DNA from: Antennarius striatus
Taxonomy: Eukaryota > Chordata > Actinopteri > Lophiiformes > Antennariidae
Direction of reading: 5' to 3'
Length of the DNA stretch: 64,000 nucleotides
NCBI RefSeq assembly: GCF_040054535.1
Contig: NC_090783.1
Span: 2,209,001 to 2,273,000, forward strand
This document shows positions 20,908-40,666 of this stretch, one piece after another (position 1 is the first letter of the stretch; every line of letters starts with the position of its first letter). Position numbers and translations under genes: made by a program. The notes under the pieces were generated by a model. The model worked only from the letters and a program-made list of their open reading frames with translations. It did no database searches and was not told the DNA's origin.

Positions 20908-23900
20908 ATGGATCCTTCATCAGCAGCAGCAACATGCAATAGAAAGAAAAGAAAGGATGTCTCCCCTGCAGAAGATGAGTCCAAGAGATTTAAAGCATCA
21001 CAGGAAAGTGAGGCGATGCCAGAGTCTGGAAGTTCCCCCTGCTCGCCGAGCATCACTGTAAAGCAGCATCGCCTCCAGGAGCCCATCACCCAGGATGATT
21101 TGATGGAGCTGCTGCGTTATGCTGCTCTGGGGAAAGCAGGCGGCGTTAAGCAACCCAGGTAATAACCGTGGTCTCAACGTCTGAGCAGCTGTCATTAGAT
21201 AACTGTAAGACACTGAAACAAATGTTCTGTTAGTAGTGCTGCAGACTTTCACTCACGCTTCCCCTTTCTCTCCTGCAGTTGGTGTCGACTCCGCCATCAG
21301 AAGAAGATTAAAGCCATGAATGTGGCGATCGTGGAGGGTGTAACCCAGAGCCACTTTTACAAACACTACCTCACCCTGCAACACCTCAGGACCACTTACA
21401 CCTCTGTAAATAACCACAAGTTACATAGAGGGAGTTAATGGAAAACAATCTGTTCACATTGTTCTTGATTTAAGATAATTTTTTAATTTTTGTCCTCTGG
21501 CTGGACTAGAGGGTCACCTTTACTTCGCCATCTGCAGACTTGGCCTCTGGAATCTTCAGCAGCGAAGTGCCTGAATCAGATTCTCTGTCCCAGAGACACA
21601 AGGAAGGCAGTCCGATGTACAGAGGTGGGCCTGATTTAGTCAGCAGCGTTCTGCTCTTCTCTCTCAGCTCTTGCACTTTTGTGCGACTTCATGTTTGTGT
21701 GTGTTTACTTCTACAGCCTTGATGAGTCACCCAGTTATCACCAGGTTTGGGACACAGAGGAGAGGACTTACAGCGTACGTTCTAACCCAGGAGGAGATGA
21801 TCAAGAAACGCTATCCTGTCAAAGGTCTGAGGGCGTCCACAGGAAACGTTATTAACATCTAGATTTTAGAAAGAGATTTTCCACACATGCGTCTCTCTTT
21901 CTACCTCCTCACTTCTGTTGTTTGTTCCTTTCATTCAGGAATGCCGGGTTTTGAGGAGTTCATTTGCACAGACAGTGTCGACTGTGTGACTGACAGCAGC
22001 CCTCTGTATGGAATCGACTGTGAAATGGTAGCTGCTCTATAATTATCCATTGAAACAGATCAGCTACATGACTGGTAGTTATTCCTGATGAATATTTATT
22101 AGCCGACAGAGTGAGCAGCGTCACTTTGAAGCTGTTTTGGATGTTTTGTGTGCTCCAGACGTTTTATTCTTCCTTCGTGTCTCGACTCATTTGCGTTCTG
22201 ATCTCACGTTGTGCTTCAGTGCCTGACAGAGAAGGGATACGAGTTGGCTCGCGTTTCAGTGGTGGATGCTGGTGGGAACTGCATGCTGGACCAGCTGGTG
22301 AAACCTCACAATCGCATCCTCAACTACCTCACCAGGTACACACACACACACACACACACTGGATTGAACATCAGTTGCTGTATGACAAGCTGATATTGTT
22401 GTCTTGTGATAGGTTCTCTGGTATCACCGCGGCGATGTTGCGACCAATCACAACCACCCTGCGAGATGTTCAGGCCAAACTCAGGACTGTGTTACCAAGT
22501 GATGCGGTTCTGGTCGGTCATTCTCTTGACAACGACCTCAAGGCTCTGAAGGTCAGTGACTGCTGACCCCCATTTGAATTCCTGTTGTTTTCTGACCTGG
22601 AAGGCAAGAGCTTTGAGTTTTTAGCCTTAATTTAAAAAAAACGTTACCAGGAGTTAATAAGTAATCAGCCTTTTAGTCGCTTTAACAGTTGAATTATTTA
22701 GTTTAAAAAGCTGTAGTGTGTTTTTTTCTTTGCTGCAGGTGATCCACATGCATATAATCGACACCTCGCTGCTGTACAGGAAAGACTTCGGACAAAAGTT
22801 TAAACTTAAAGTTCTGGCTGAGACGGTGCTGAAGTAAGTTGTGTCAAACTCCGTCTCCTCCTCATCCTCTGGAGCTCAAATCATGTAGATAATTGATTTT
22901 TTTTTACACCGAAATTCCAGGAAACAAATCCAAACAGAGGAAAAGAATGGTCACAATCCCACTGAGGACGCTCTGGCCGCTCTGGAGCTGGCTCAGTACT
23001 TTATTAAAACGGGTCCTCGCCAGGTAACGCGTCGCTTTCTGGGACAAATGAAAAGGGGTTTCGCTGCACCGGCCTGTAAACCTGAAGACGTCTGAGGAGT
23101 GAAGAAGAGACGGTTCAGTTCACTTCCTGTCTGCTCATGTACAGGTTGTTGAGCGCCACCTGCAGGAGCTGTGGGGATACGCAGTGACGGAGGAGTCCGC
23201 CGACTGCCCACCCACACCCGTCCTGAGTCACAGGTAAAATACTTTACACAATATTTATTTACGAATGTTTTTATACATATTTATTAATTTCAGACTGATC
23301 TCGTTCAACAAGGACTAAAATGATCAAATGAAGGATAACGTTTTAATTCTGCGGTTTCCTTTCTACTTCTAGGTTTGCAGACATCCTACAGTCACTCGGC
23401 CGATCTGTAGTCTTTTACGGGAAGCGTTCCGATGTGGCGTTGGATCCGTCCAATCAGCTGTGGCACAGCTCCGACAAGGAGGTGAGGCGAGGGGTTGTAG
23501 TCCTGACTCAGGAGGAGCGTTTCATTCTTAATAACGCCGTCGTTGCTACTTCCTTCCGCCTCCCTCAGGTGTTGGCGTCTTTCAGGAAACAGACCAAACG
23601 TCCGTTCCTCTCAGTGCTGCAGTTCTCCTCCTACTCAGACCAACTGAAAAGTCCTCCCCCTCCCCAGGAGCAGCGTTACCCGAGGGTGAGGCGTTTCTTC
23701 AGAGCACGACCGAAGTTAAAAGTGTGCGTTTCATCTGAACGTGTGCGTGTGTGTGTGTGTTCACTCTGCAGCTGTGTGTAGGCCTGCGGGACATGTGTGT
23801 GGTGTTCGCCGGGCCGTTTCCTGCAGCTTTCTCTGAGAGGGACGTGAGGCGGGTGTTCCGCTGCTGCGGCCCCATTCACAAAGTTCAGATGCTGACCTCA

Positions 23901-25227
23901 GCTGTCAGGGTATACCTCACCTGGTGATATTTTAGCCCCCCCCCCCCCCCCCCCCCCCCGGCGACAGGTCATGTGAATGCTAGTTCTGTTCTCTAGGTTC
24001 ATGCAGAAATAACCTTCAAGCTGCTGGAGGGGGCCGTGCTGGCTCGAAGAACCTTAAATGGGCTGAGTATCCAACGGCAACCCATCAAGGTAACCCTGTT
24101 CATCCTTTCTGTCGGAGCATTTCTGCACCGCTGTATTCCCAACATGCACCTCTTCCAGGTCCAGAGGCCCGTTTGTGGGTCCACGCTGGACCTGGATGTG
24201 ACTCTCGACGCCCTGATGATCGACGGTCTCACCGCCAGCAACGTCTACGCCGTTAAACTTGACGCCAGTGTGGCGGAGAGCGTCAACGTTCCTCCAAAGA
24301 TCAACGGACACCCCCACGCTGCAGTCGATGCTGCGCGGCCGCAGCTCGCTGCCGGAAAGGCCCAAATGTCCGAGAAGGAGGTCAAAGAGGTTTTCAGTCG
24401 CTTCGGCCCGGTGGAGAGAGTTGTGTTGCTTGCTAAACCTGGAAGACGTGCGACACATGCTTACATAGGTGAGTTAAAAGCCTTTTTTTTTTTGTTCACG
24501 ATGCTCCGTTGTGTCGGAGGCGGAGCTCAAAGTGTCCCGGTTCCTCTGGTGAACAGCGTTTGAGACTTCAGAGGACAAACAAGCGGCCCTGAGCTCCTCC
24601 GAGGCCCTCTGGAAGCACGACTACCTCATCTGTCCAGCTCTGACGCCACCTCATTTACCATCATGGGTTGCCATGACAACGCCAAACGCTGCGGCAGACA
24701 ACGAGGAGAGGACCCAGGCGTACGACGCGTCGCAGGTGAGACAAGGCCGCTGCGCCTCAGCCATTGTAGCTACATGCTAACATACTCATTAACATGATTC
24801 TATGTTAGAATTAGGCCCGTTAGCATGCTATATCAGTGTTTAAATAAGCATTTAGACTTTAGTCCTGATTCCATATGACTGATGTAATGAAGGCTGTTGG
24901 ACAACAGGAGATGGATCTCCTCAGGAAGATGGACCGCCGCCTAGAGAAGCTGTTCAGGTCCCTCCCAGACGACACCCTGTCGGTGGTGGTTCTGGTCGGA
25001 TGCACCAGGTGAGGACTCACATCTGAACAATCCACCAGCGCTGCGTTAAAGGAGGTTCAACTTTACTTCTCTTTTCCAGCGCTCCTCATCCCATTCCTGG
25101 TTTGTGTCTCATGGAGGTCAAACAAAGGTTCTTGAGAACAGCGACCTGGGAACGACGGGCGCCGCCCACACGTCTGTCTCGTCCAGTGATACCAGATCAT
25201 GACACGAAATTAGAGCCTCTGATTTAA
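20908..25227 (+). CDS. rexo5: rexo5: RNA exonuclease 5 (NEF-sp)
   Basis: REXO5 is a nuclear/nucleolar DEDDh 3'-5' RNA exonuclease with RNA-recognition motifs. Eighteen coding exons, 808 residues: 20908-21158, 21279-21405, 21510-21624, 21717-21824, 21939-22027, 22220-22335, 22413-22551, 22739-22833, 22921-23023, 23145-23233, 23373-23481, 23569-23685, 23772-23909, 23997-24089, 24159-24468, 24557-24735, 24908-25008 and 25080-25227. All borders are GT-AG and phases agree. Human REXO5 is about 774 residues. DLMELLRYAALGK marks the N-terminal region. Asp227 and Glu229 (YGIDCEM) start the exonuclease domain, then FSGIT, VGHSLDNDL, IDTSLLY and HNPTEDALAALELAQYF supply the other catalytic positions. 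Two RRM-like segments follow (DMCVVFAGPFP... and KEVKEVFSRFGPVERVVLLAK). The N-terminus has the basic stretch NRKKRK, a possible nuclear signal. Intron 13 contains a run of 24 C. Paralogy within the REX1/NEF-sp group is clear, but substrate preference is not visible. Confidence 0.95.
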
Positions 25228-25277
25228 CATTAATCTGAAAACGCACAAAAACCAGAATGCTGACGCCCGTTTTGTAA

Positions 25278-25283
25278 AATAAA
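25278..25283 (+). terminator. rexo5 polyadenylation signal AATAAA
   Basis: Canonical hexamer 51 nt past the rexo5 stop codon, inside the short gap before the parn 3' end. Confidence 0.6.
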
Positions 25284-26274
25284 TTCTGTGAAAACTATCA
25301 TCTGCTTATGGTGCAAAACAATTTCTCCAAAGTTCCACCTCCCTAAAACGTGTGATCATCGTTTGGAAATGTGACACGTCTTTAATTTGACTTCTTAAAC
25401 GTTTTTTCTAACCCAAGAATTCAAACAACAAAAGTAAACGGGATTTTATGAAAAACAAACAAACAAAAGATACTAAGAAACATTCTTTAATTTGTTCCCT
25501 TTTTGAAGGAAATATTTACGGAGTTTTAAATTTTTCTTATACAAAAAAAATGTCATCTGAACGGTTACACCTTCTGCATGTGAACGAACTATCGACAGGG
25601 TTACAAAGCAAACACAAAAAAAAGGTCAGGAAAAAACAAGCACATTTCATAATCTTCATAATGCCACCAATATTAAACATCAAAATCGTCCTCGTGGATC
25701 TCGAACACGATAAAACTCGGGAAGTTGACAACGATTTTCTTTTTTTTTATATAAAAAATTGAACAGAATTTGACTGCATTAAAATACTAAACACAGATGT
25801 TGTAAACTACAGAACCCGTCAGCGGCTTTTAATCGCACAACTTCTGTTTCACAGGGATATCTCACTCACGAAATACAAGACTGAAAACACCTCATGAACT
25901 CACCAGAGTCGCGGCTGCAGGTGGTGGTAGTGGTGGTGGTGGGGGGTCAGATTCCAGTCCGAACACAGAATAAATGAACTTGTACGTTTAGATTCGGTGA
26001 TGTGTGGATTCACCCGGCGCCTCCTGGGGGGCCAGAAGGTCAAAAATATGGCGGCTGGTTATGGCTTGCGTTCTTTCGGTAGTCCAGTCAACTAGCTCAG
26101 CTGGCGGCTCTGGAACACGGTATCCACAGCTGTCGATTTGAACGGATGAATGTAGGCGAGCAGCACTCCCCGGTGATCAGCAGCCTGGTAGGGAAGTGTC
26201 CCAAAGTGCTTCTGAAGAGACTCAGAGCAGGAGCTTCAGTGTGGGACGGAGGCCTCTCCACTCCTGGCCTCTCG
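25284..26274 (-). other. Tail-to-tail gap of rexo5 and parn; parn 3' UTR
   Basis: AT-rich with a (GGT)n-like patch at 25920-25945. It should contain the parn 3' UTR on the minus strand, but I could not pick a convincing AATAAA for parn here. No further gene was seen. Confidence 0.4.
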
Positions 26275-32117
<5,843 letters not shown>

Positions 32118-32300
32118 CCCCGCACAGCGACCGAACCCGGCTGACAGCTAACGCTAGCTGGCTAACGTCAACTGGCTTTTAACAGCTTTACAAACACTTC
32201 CGGGGTCAGGAGACAAACGGCTGCCGCGAGTGTCGAGGGCATCCCGAACGACTGCTCGGTTTTACGCGGATATTATTTTTTAATATGTCACGTTATAAAA
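32118..32300 (-). promoter_or_regulatory. parn promoter region with ETS motif
   Basis: CpG-containing sequence just upstream of the parn ATG. On the minus strand CCGGAAGTG at 32195-32203 is a good ETS/GABP-type site, about 80 bp upstream of the start codon. No TATA box. Binding is inferred. Confidence 0.45.
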
Positions 32301-32971
32301 TTTAAATGATTTGAGAAGGCAGAGCTGTTTTCATTTCATATTTTATTTATGTGTTTTATCTCAATCAAAAATAACCCGGATGTTGTTCATCGATGTTTCA
32401 TGATTTGATGAATTGATTCAAGAAGCAAGACAAACAAATTGACATAATTATCATTGATCCAGGCGTCCAAAACAACGTCTGCTGAACGTTTGGACAGTGT
32501 GTATATAAAGAAAACATACAGAAAAATATATAAACAGCCTAGGTTTGACATTTTAAGAGGGAAAGCAGTCTAGTAATGGATAGTATAATAAAATTCTAAT
32601 TAAAAATCATGCAGTACATCATGAAGAACACTGATGCATGGACATTCACAGTGAAGGAGAAGTTTGTCTCCTGCAGAACAAAGGAATTACCAATTTAAAA
32701 AAAAATATTTCAGACACACATCACTCATAACAGGCTAATCGAATACATATACATGTATTTATCTATAGGATCATTAAGAATAGAATCTGATTAGGTTTTC
32801 CACCTCTGCTGGCAAATACTAGACATTCTAAAACTTCAAAACTTCCATAAACATCATGAGAAATCCAAACCGTGGAAATGATCCCTTGACTAAAGTTTAA
32901 TCTGCAACTCCACCACCAGAGGGCGATACACTCCACAGTTTAAGATAAGTAGCCTCATTCAGATTGTCCCT
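32301..32971. other. Intergenic, nothing recognised
   Basis: AT-rich DNA with no exon, repeat or motif that I could support. No divergent BFAR gene, which neighbours PARN in human, was found here or further right. Confidence 0.45.
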
Positions 32972-32972
32972 C

Positions 32973-33048
<76 letters not shown>

Positions 33049-33059
33049 TTCTCTCTCTC
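32972..33059. repeat. (CT)n microsatellite
   Basis: About 88 bp of CT with two T-rich interruptions, followed by a short (CA)n stretch. Confidence 0.95.
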
Positions 33060-34178
33060 ATTTTTACACACACAAATAAACACACATTCCTGCAAGTGGA
33101 TGCTGGAGTTCAATATAAAAAGGTCTCTGCTCCTTTTTTCCCCCCTTTTTCATCACAATACATCATAGCCTTTGCAGTTAGAGTGAACACAATGGAAAGT
33201 CACAGACTGGGAAGAAACAGGAAATTAAAGAAGGAAAGACGTGTAGGGTAAAGGGGAGAAACGGTGTTGAAATCTAAGGAAAACAACAAACTTGGTTGTG
33301 ATTTAACCAGTTGACATGTCTGCAATAAACAGAGACATTGACTTCGGGTGGTGGGCCTTCAGAACTACCTCTGCCGTACCAGGAATGGCCAGAACCAGCT
33401 CTGCTATTAGGTATTCATCTTATAAATGTCAACCTCTGCAGCAGACAAAGAAACCGAGGAAGAAAACATTCAAAGGGTTTTCAAGGACAAAGTCTGGATG
33501 CATTCACGATGGTTCCATTCATGCTGTAAAATATTCACCACCCAACAAGTGTCTGTGTGAAGAAACACAGTGATTCATTCATGTGTCTATCACATCACTG
33601 GATCACCGCCACTCGCAGCAACCCGGCTAGTAGTGTTAGCAATCGGCAAACGCTCATCTATGAAAAAAATATGTGAAACATTTGAATTTGACTGAAGTAA
33701 ATAGAATTTTCAAGTGCTGCTGGATGTTTGTTCTAATTTGTGTTAATAAATCTACTAGAAACTAAAGTGTTAGATTGCTTTAGGTCATTGAAAAAAGTCT
33801 GAAAGATGTTTATATCAGGTTTAGATAGATTACTTGGAGGTTTTCTTTGGTAAACACATTCATTTTGGGTTGGTCAGCGTCTATCGTCGACGAAGCCGCC
33901 TGTGTGTCAAGAGAACGTTGGCCTAAGGTGGATTTATTAAGGGAGGTCAGCGCTGAAGGAAGAGGTATAACACGAGCTGCCACTGAAAACACGGAACAGA
34001 GGGAGCAGAATGAAAATATATAACCGACGGCTCAGATCACAAGAGCCCGGAGAGTTGGGTAAAAAAAAATAAAAATAAAAGGACATTAGGGCTGAAGGAG
34101 CACATATGGAATAAAGAAAGAACCAGTCTGGCTGTAATGTGACAGCTAGTGTTTCAATAAAAGATTTTCTCGGCTGTC
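33060..34178. other. Intergenic, nothing recognised
   Basis: No coding exon with splice support and no clear mobile element. Confidence 0.4.
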
Positions 34179-34203
34179 TCACACACACACACACACACAC
34201 GCA

Positions 34204-34295
<92 letters not shown>

Positions 34296-34502
34296 TAACC
34301 TGCTCAGACAGTCGCGTTATTGCTCTCCTAATCATGCGTGAGATTAGATGGCACCACACGAGAACAAACCTTCTGTTGATTTGTCCTATTCCATTTCATC
34401 TCACACATGCGTGCGCACACACACACACACACACACACACTACCACACACACATACACACGCGCAGACACACACACACACACACACGCACACACACACAC
34501 AC
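34179..34502. repeat. Compound (CA)n/(CACG)n microsatellite pair
   Basis: The first array at 34179-34290 is CA with five CACG-type steps near 34200-34222. After about 110 bp of unique sequence, a second imperfect CA array spans 34401-34501 with TACC, CATA and GCGC interruptions. Confidence 0.93.
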
Positions 34503-36000
34503 CGATATTCAGCTAAAATTGCTATAGGTCCACTAAGTTAATAAAACTACTTCTGAGGTCGGAGTAAGGTCATCTGGGGTCTGGGGGGGGGGCGACTCTC
34601 CTGACCAGTACATCAGACCATTTGATACCAATCGATGTCTAAAAGATTACTTTTTATTCGGTCATTCTCATCCGTCTCCATGGCGATGAAAGGTAACAAT
34701 GGGTCGAATGACAGGCCCACCTTCTATTGAGACATCAAACGTCTGCGGTCGGGGTGGATGGATGGAGGTCTGACCCCCTTTTCAATGGCTGGATGGAGTC
34801 GGGCTGTTTGTAGACGGGTAACAGATAAGGAAGAGTGAAGAATAAATGAATGGAAATTAAAGTAGAGGAGCTCTCTGCCTTTATCGTCTGGCTCCGGCAC
34901 AAAGAAGAACTTGTGGGAGGATGAGGAGTTCGACTTGGATGAGAGGAAGAGATGCCATGAATCTCAGCGATGGAGACGAGGAGGAGGAGGAGGAGGAGGA
35001 GGAAGTCTCTCTCTCTCAGAGGTTGATATTCAAGAACATAAAATATGCATCATAAAGTTGCGCCAAATGTTTTCTACTAGAACATTAAATCTTAATTTAT
35101 TGTGATTCGGATGCCAAATTTATCACTCATGATGAGAGAAGGGCTACAAATCCTCAAAACAACTGGGATAGAACTACGATTTTAGATTTTAAAGTGTGTA
35201 AAAAAAATATCCCAGGAACTTTAATCTTAATTTTCTTTTTTTTTTTGGCTCATGATTCGACTGGTTTTGCTTCCAGTCTTCAATTTGTTTCCAGTTGCAG
35301 ACGGGCGTGCGATGAACCGGTGACTATGGCGGAGAGTTTTGCAGATATTCCCCTCAGGAACTGGTTGAGAGCAAAACACAAGGAAATGGAGGGTGAATAT
35401 TGGCCCGATAATCATTAGGGCCGAGAGAAACACGACTCTGAACGGCTGTGGATGTCGGTCCTTATCTGTTGGACGCGTGAGTGATCACATGATGATAACA
35501 TCTGATTGTTTGTGCAGTTATTGGCAGCTGAATGACGGGAGTGTGTGCAGGTGAAGGGATCCAGAATGAGATGTCGTCCCTTCCCCACTGTTTGCAATCA
35601 CAGCGTTTTTAGTTATAGTCATGTGAAAATGTACTTATAGATATGAAGTCGTGTATTTAGAGTCTGGATTCACGGTCAGGACGACGCATTAGGGCAGCGA
35701 TACGACTGTGACGGGAGGAGAACGCCGAATGATGAAGCGTCAGACGTCTCTCTGGAGGCTGACGATGTGATTGGACGACACGCTACAGTGATGTAACGCC
35801 CCAGTCACGCCTTTAAGGATATGAATAATCTGGTTAATATGTTTGGCCCCACACACACACACACACACACACACTGATGATGATAATCTCAGTTTGTGAT
35901 GACATTTACTGCTACAGTAATTTTATGAATCACTTCCAATTTCCCCCAACCTCCGACTGCAAGATAGAAGGAAGATACCATCCCATAAAAAAATACTGTA
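34503..36000. other. Intergenic with minor repeats
   Basis: Contains a (GGA)n patch near 34978-35002 and (CA)n at about 35850-35874. No exon was supported. Confidence 0.4.
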
Positions 36001-36222
<222 letters not shown>

Positions 36223-36568
36223 GACAAATGTAATCTAACCTAATCTAGATGTAATCTAATCTATCACATTTGATTGACTGGATTACTGTACGTGAAGCAA
36301 AGCATTCTGGATCTCTGCGTCACACTCCATTCAGGCGTGTGTGTGTGTGTGTGTTCCGTTCCCTTCAGTAATGACATTGACGTCTTTAATTTGACCCCGT
36401 GACCTCATCTGGGTTCAGCTAATTGGAAACCGCCGTTAACATGGTAACTCCTAACTGGGAGCATTTTTTAAAAATTGGTTTCATATCAGAATATAGCTTT
36501 CTATTTAAACATTATCGTTTGGCCCATATTTTGTTAAAGTTGTGGGGGAGGACTGACTAATTAACTTT

Positions 36569-36570
<2 letters not shown>

Positions 36571-36639
<69 letters not shown>

Positions 36640-36726
36640 CAGAGACAAAGAGAGAGCGCATAATGAATCAGAATTTGTATGATTTGATTTGAAGGGCACT
36701 GAGATAGTGTGTATTGTGTGCAGCTT

Positions 36727-36778
<52 letters not shown>
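36571..36778. repeat. Two (GT)n arrays
   Basis: (TG)34 at 36571-36638 and (GT)24 at 36730-36778 are separated by about 90 bp of unique sequence. Confidence 0.95.
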
Positions 36779-36779
<1 letters not shown>

Positions 36780-37109
36780 CGTAGCTCAGCTATCTCCAGA
36801 GTGTGTGTGACGACAATGTGAAAACACTCCACGTCATTTAGAAGCTCTTGTTGACACATGAACACACGAACACACGAACACAAAGAAGTTATCCTCTCAC
36901 ACAGTTCATCAGGAGTCAGTTATCAGCTGGCCAATCAGGTGATCAGGATCAGTTTATCACCCATTCCCAACATTCAGGGCTCAAAACACTTTTTACAGTG
37001 TTTGAACGACGTCATCCTTCCTGTCATCTTGTATAACTTCCGTGGGTCGTATTTAGCATGCAGAGCAGCAGCGGGTCACCAGGTTCCAGCGACAGATGGG
37101 TTCGAAATG

Positions 37110-37111
<2 letters not shown>

Positions 37112-37144
<33 letters not shown>
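37112..37144. repeat. (GT)n microsatellite
   Basis: About 16 uninterrupted GT units. Confidence 0.95.
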
Positions 37145-37148
<4 letters not shown>

Positions 37149-37283
37149 TGTGTTTCTACATCTGGCAACGTGGGTACTGTCACACAAATATCTGATGCAA
37201 GGAAATGGATCCGTGCATGATGGGAGTTTTCCTGATGGTGTTTGACTTGTTCTTGGATTTCCATCCATCCATGCGTCCATGGA

Positions 37284-37755
37284 TGTCCTCAAAGGTCCAG
37301 ATGTAACTAATAAATGTAACTAAAGGTAACTCAATGTAATGTAAAATAAATGTAACTACTCCTTAATGTTAAATAACTGAATTTATTACTTATTCAAGTT
37401 ACAAACATGACAGTTACACAGAAAAAAACGATGTTTACTTGTTTCTCTGTTCTAACATAACTCCTTTTAATCTGTCAGGTTATTAAACCCACAGAACTCC
37501 ATCAATCAAGGATCAAACTATCAATCAATATAGAAAAATAACATCAAACACAAGTTAGGACATTAACTTTGTTCACAACGTTTTTATCAGAGTTAAAATG
37601 GGCTGAACTACTGAATTGTGGGAAATGTAGTTTTTGGTAAAAGCACACTTTTGACCTACTTATATTTAGAAACTGACCTTTTATTCTCTAGCGGGCCACA
37701 AAAAATGATATGGAGGGCCACATTTGGCCCCCGGGCCTTAAGTTTGACACTAGAG
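37284..37755 (+). mobile_element. hAT-like MITE family, left-truncated copy
   Basis: Same orientation as the short copy at 15.0 kb and opposite to the 58.0 kb copy. It shares with the latter the CAGATGTAACT start region, the CACAGAACTCCATCAATCAA middle and the GTGGGAAATGTAGTTTTTGG segment, and ends in CTTAAGTTTGACAC. The left terminal inverted repeat is missing. Confidence 0.72.
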
Positions 37756-39063
37756 TTTGCGCTCTAGTGGATATTTGATTAATGACATCAGCCCCATCGA
37801 CACGTCCCTGGGTGGCTGACCCACCAGCATCACGTTAGCACCCATCGCTCCTGGATCTGCAGCTCAGCAGGAGAACTTGATTCGATTAGCATATTCTGGA
37901 AAGATGAGCGAGCGCGTGTTTACTCGTCAAACCTGTCACCATAGATCTCTGGATGTGGCGTACGTCTTGGGCCTTTCATTCATTTTTTTTTTTTATCTGC
38001 GAGATCTCATTCATCTATAGGACTCATTCTGCGCTGAGTGATTTGTCAGATTGATTGATAATCGGATGATTTCTGTCCTACGCTGCCTTTTTTTCCGCTA
38101 GTCTGCTCCTCGGCGGACCGTTTCAGCGCCTGACCTTCATCGACGCTTCCTCACGGCGGTGGGTGTGTTCCCAGGATTCAAACGTTCACGGAGATTGTTA
38201 AATGTTCCGCTATGCTCTGAAACTGGGGGTGTTTGTGACAGATAAATAAGGATGAGCATGATTTTACATTCAAAAAAGGTTCCTATATATATCATATCAT
38301 TACAACTGTAAAATATTCCACTTTTATTCCAGTTCAAAGGTTTAAGACTCTTCAAAAAATGCCTTTGTGTGCATATGAGCAAATATTCCCTGGTCCCATG
38401 AGGATCAACATAAGTTTAATTCTAAGGCCTCCTGCAGGTCAAGGTTTTTACCCATCAAGTGGACGAAGCCATAAATAACAATTTAGTGAATTAATAAGAA
38501 TAATTTCTAGCTTAAATGCTAGAAAAATGCTGCTTATTATCAAAACAATGATTAGGGGCACTAAAATAGATTTTTATATGATTTAATCAAATGAATTTAA
38601 GTTAAAAAAAAAAAGTTCTCAGGTTGTATTTAGCCAGCGTTTGGCCTTTCTTCACCCCTTTTCCATCCTTCATATATCATCATACTCCTTTTCATTTTTC
38701 TAAACCTGCGTTCTGAAGCGTCACTGGCCTGATTTATTTTTCTTACAGCGTCTCCGCCCCCCCTCCCCCACCACCTGCCTTGGATGCCCCCCCGCCGCAT
38801 CAGACACATCTACCAACTGCTAAGCAAACCACTGGAATCTGCTGACAGGCAGCTGAAATATTCACATTGATGCGCATTCATTCACGTTAGGTGCAGCAGA
38901 GGTTGTGAAGTGAAGTCTTCCTTGGTAAAGATGATCAATTTAATCAGTTTATTGATTAGATTGATGGATTATATCATAAATTAACCTGCATGAAACAACT
39001 GGTAGAGGACAATACAAGAAACACATGCAAGGAGATAGAAATGAATCATTGAGATCATGCTCT

Positions 39064-39099
<36 letters not shown>

Positions 39100-39378
39100 T
39101 TGATGGCGTGTTGTAACCTGACATCCGCGTCACGGCCTTGACATGCAGCCGCTGGGAGGAGCAGGAAATTAGATTTTTGTTTTACCGGCGTGTCACACAG
39201 AGCAAACACGTACCGTATGCACGATTTAACAAACACACACAGATTAAAAAAGAAAAAAGGATGAAATTCCGACCTTTTGCTGATTTAAACTGCTGTCAGA
39301 ATTTTAATGTGATACACGGGGAAAAATTTGTCAAGCTCATGCATGTCTAACAGGGAATCAATCCACACGGCTGACAAC

Positions 39379-39418
<40 letters not shown>

Positions 39419-40601
39419 CTGAAACTTCTATATGCAGCAGCTCTCTCAGGTTGGTGAATGTGTTTCAATCTGATTCAGATCCGTGTTCATGTTTGCAGAT
39501 GTGAACGCAAACACGTCGGTACAAAGCCGCTGGAGTCGACCCGCTCCCCCAGATCTCATGTCGTCACACACACCCCCCCCCCCCGCAGAGCGATTGACCC
39601 GGGAATGAGGGCTGTGATTGCAGCAGGTGTTTCCTGTGATACGGCGTGAAAACGGAACAGATGAGGCCCCTCAGCCGTAAATACGAAGATAACGAAGTTG
39701 ATGATGCAGATTTCTTTTTTGTGGCATCATAAATATGACTCCAGAATGAAAAAAACCTTGGAAGGCGGCGTAATGAGGATTAGATGGAGCCAGATTTAAC
39801 AAATGGGCCCCCTTTTTCCCCCAAGTCTGGGAGCGGGCGGAAGGAGTTTAAATCACAAAGATGGTTGTTGGGATGAAATGAACATCAACGGCATCGCTTC
39901 AGAGGCGCCAAATCAGCTCCACCACGGAAAAGATGTCAGCGGTGCGCCTACGTCAGGAGGAAAAAGCCTCCTGTCTGCTCAGAGATCAGAGATGACTGCC
40001 TGTAAAACGTAACACACAACAATACAGGAGGTTTGAATTCACCAGCTCAATGAGACGCGACTGCTGATAGCTGGACTTTCTAATTTTGCAGACATCAGTG
40101 TGAATGAGTGAATTTAAAAAATGAAATGATTAGTCTCCCAGCTGATTAAATCAGCGTTTATTCCGCTCCACCGGGCGCAGACACAACTCACAGCTCAAAC
40201 CAATAATAGACACACTGACTGGGGGGGCTCTCTTAATTATTACACTGTTTACGTGTGTGCGTGGGGGGAACGCAGGGGGCGAGCGGCCTTTAATTCCCTC
40301 GGAGCGCCGCCCTCCGTCACCAGAGCTGAGATACGTCCTGGGCCCACAAATCCCACAGCGGAGCTGTTTTTCATCCCCAGATGAGACGATACATCCACAG
40401 CATTGCCCCCCCCCCCCCGGTAAAACTAGTCCATATATCCTCCTCCTGGACATTTATGGCATGCATGGTTGCAAAAAGCTGGCGAGCTTATCCGCTGGTA
40501 GGTGCCTCCGACTTCACATATTCACAGCGGAGATCATAAAAACAGATGATGTAAACAATCTAAACAGACTAAATCCCATTGTGTGACGTCAAACAAAAGT
40601 C
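37756..40601. other. Noncoding stretch with (CA)n and (GT)n arrays
   Basis: Microsatellites at 39066-39096 (CA) and 39380-39417 (GT). Sections near 39760-39990 and 40250-40420 are GC-mixed and non-repetitive and may be conserved noncoding DNA. No coding exon was supported. Confidence 0.35.

Positions 40602-40664
<63 letters not shown>
40602..40664. repeat. (CA)31 microsatellite
   Basis: Uninterrupted CA array. Confidence 0.96.

Positions 40665-40666
<2 letters not shown>

Noticed and set aside
24036-24563. 175-codon plus-strand frame read as a single exon
   Set aside because: It reads through rexo5 exons 14-15 and their introns. The splice borders at 24089, 24159 and 24468 fit the family better.
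32118-36000. BFAR, the divergent neighbour of PARN in human
   Set aside because: No translation resembles its RING, SAM or membrane regions.
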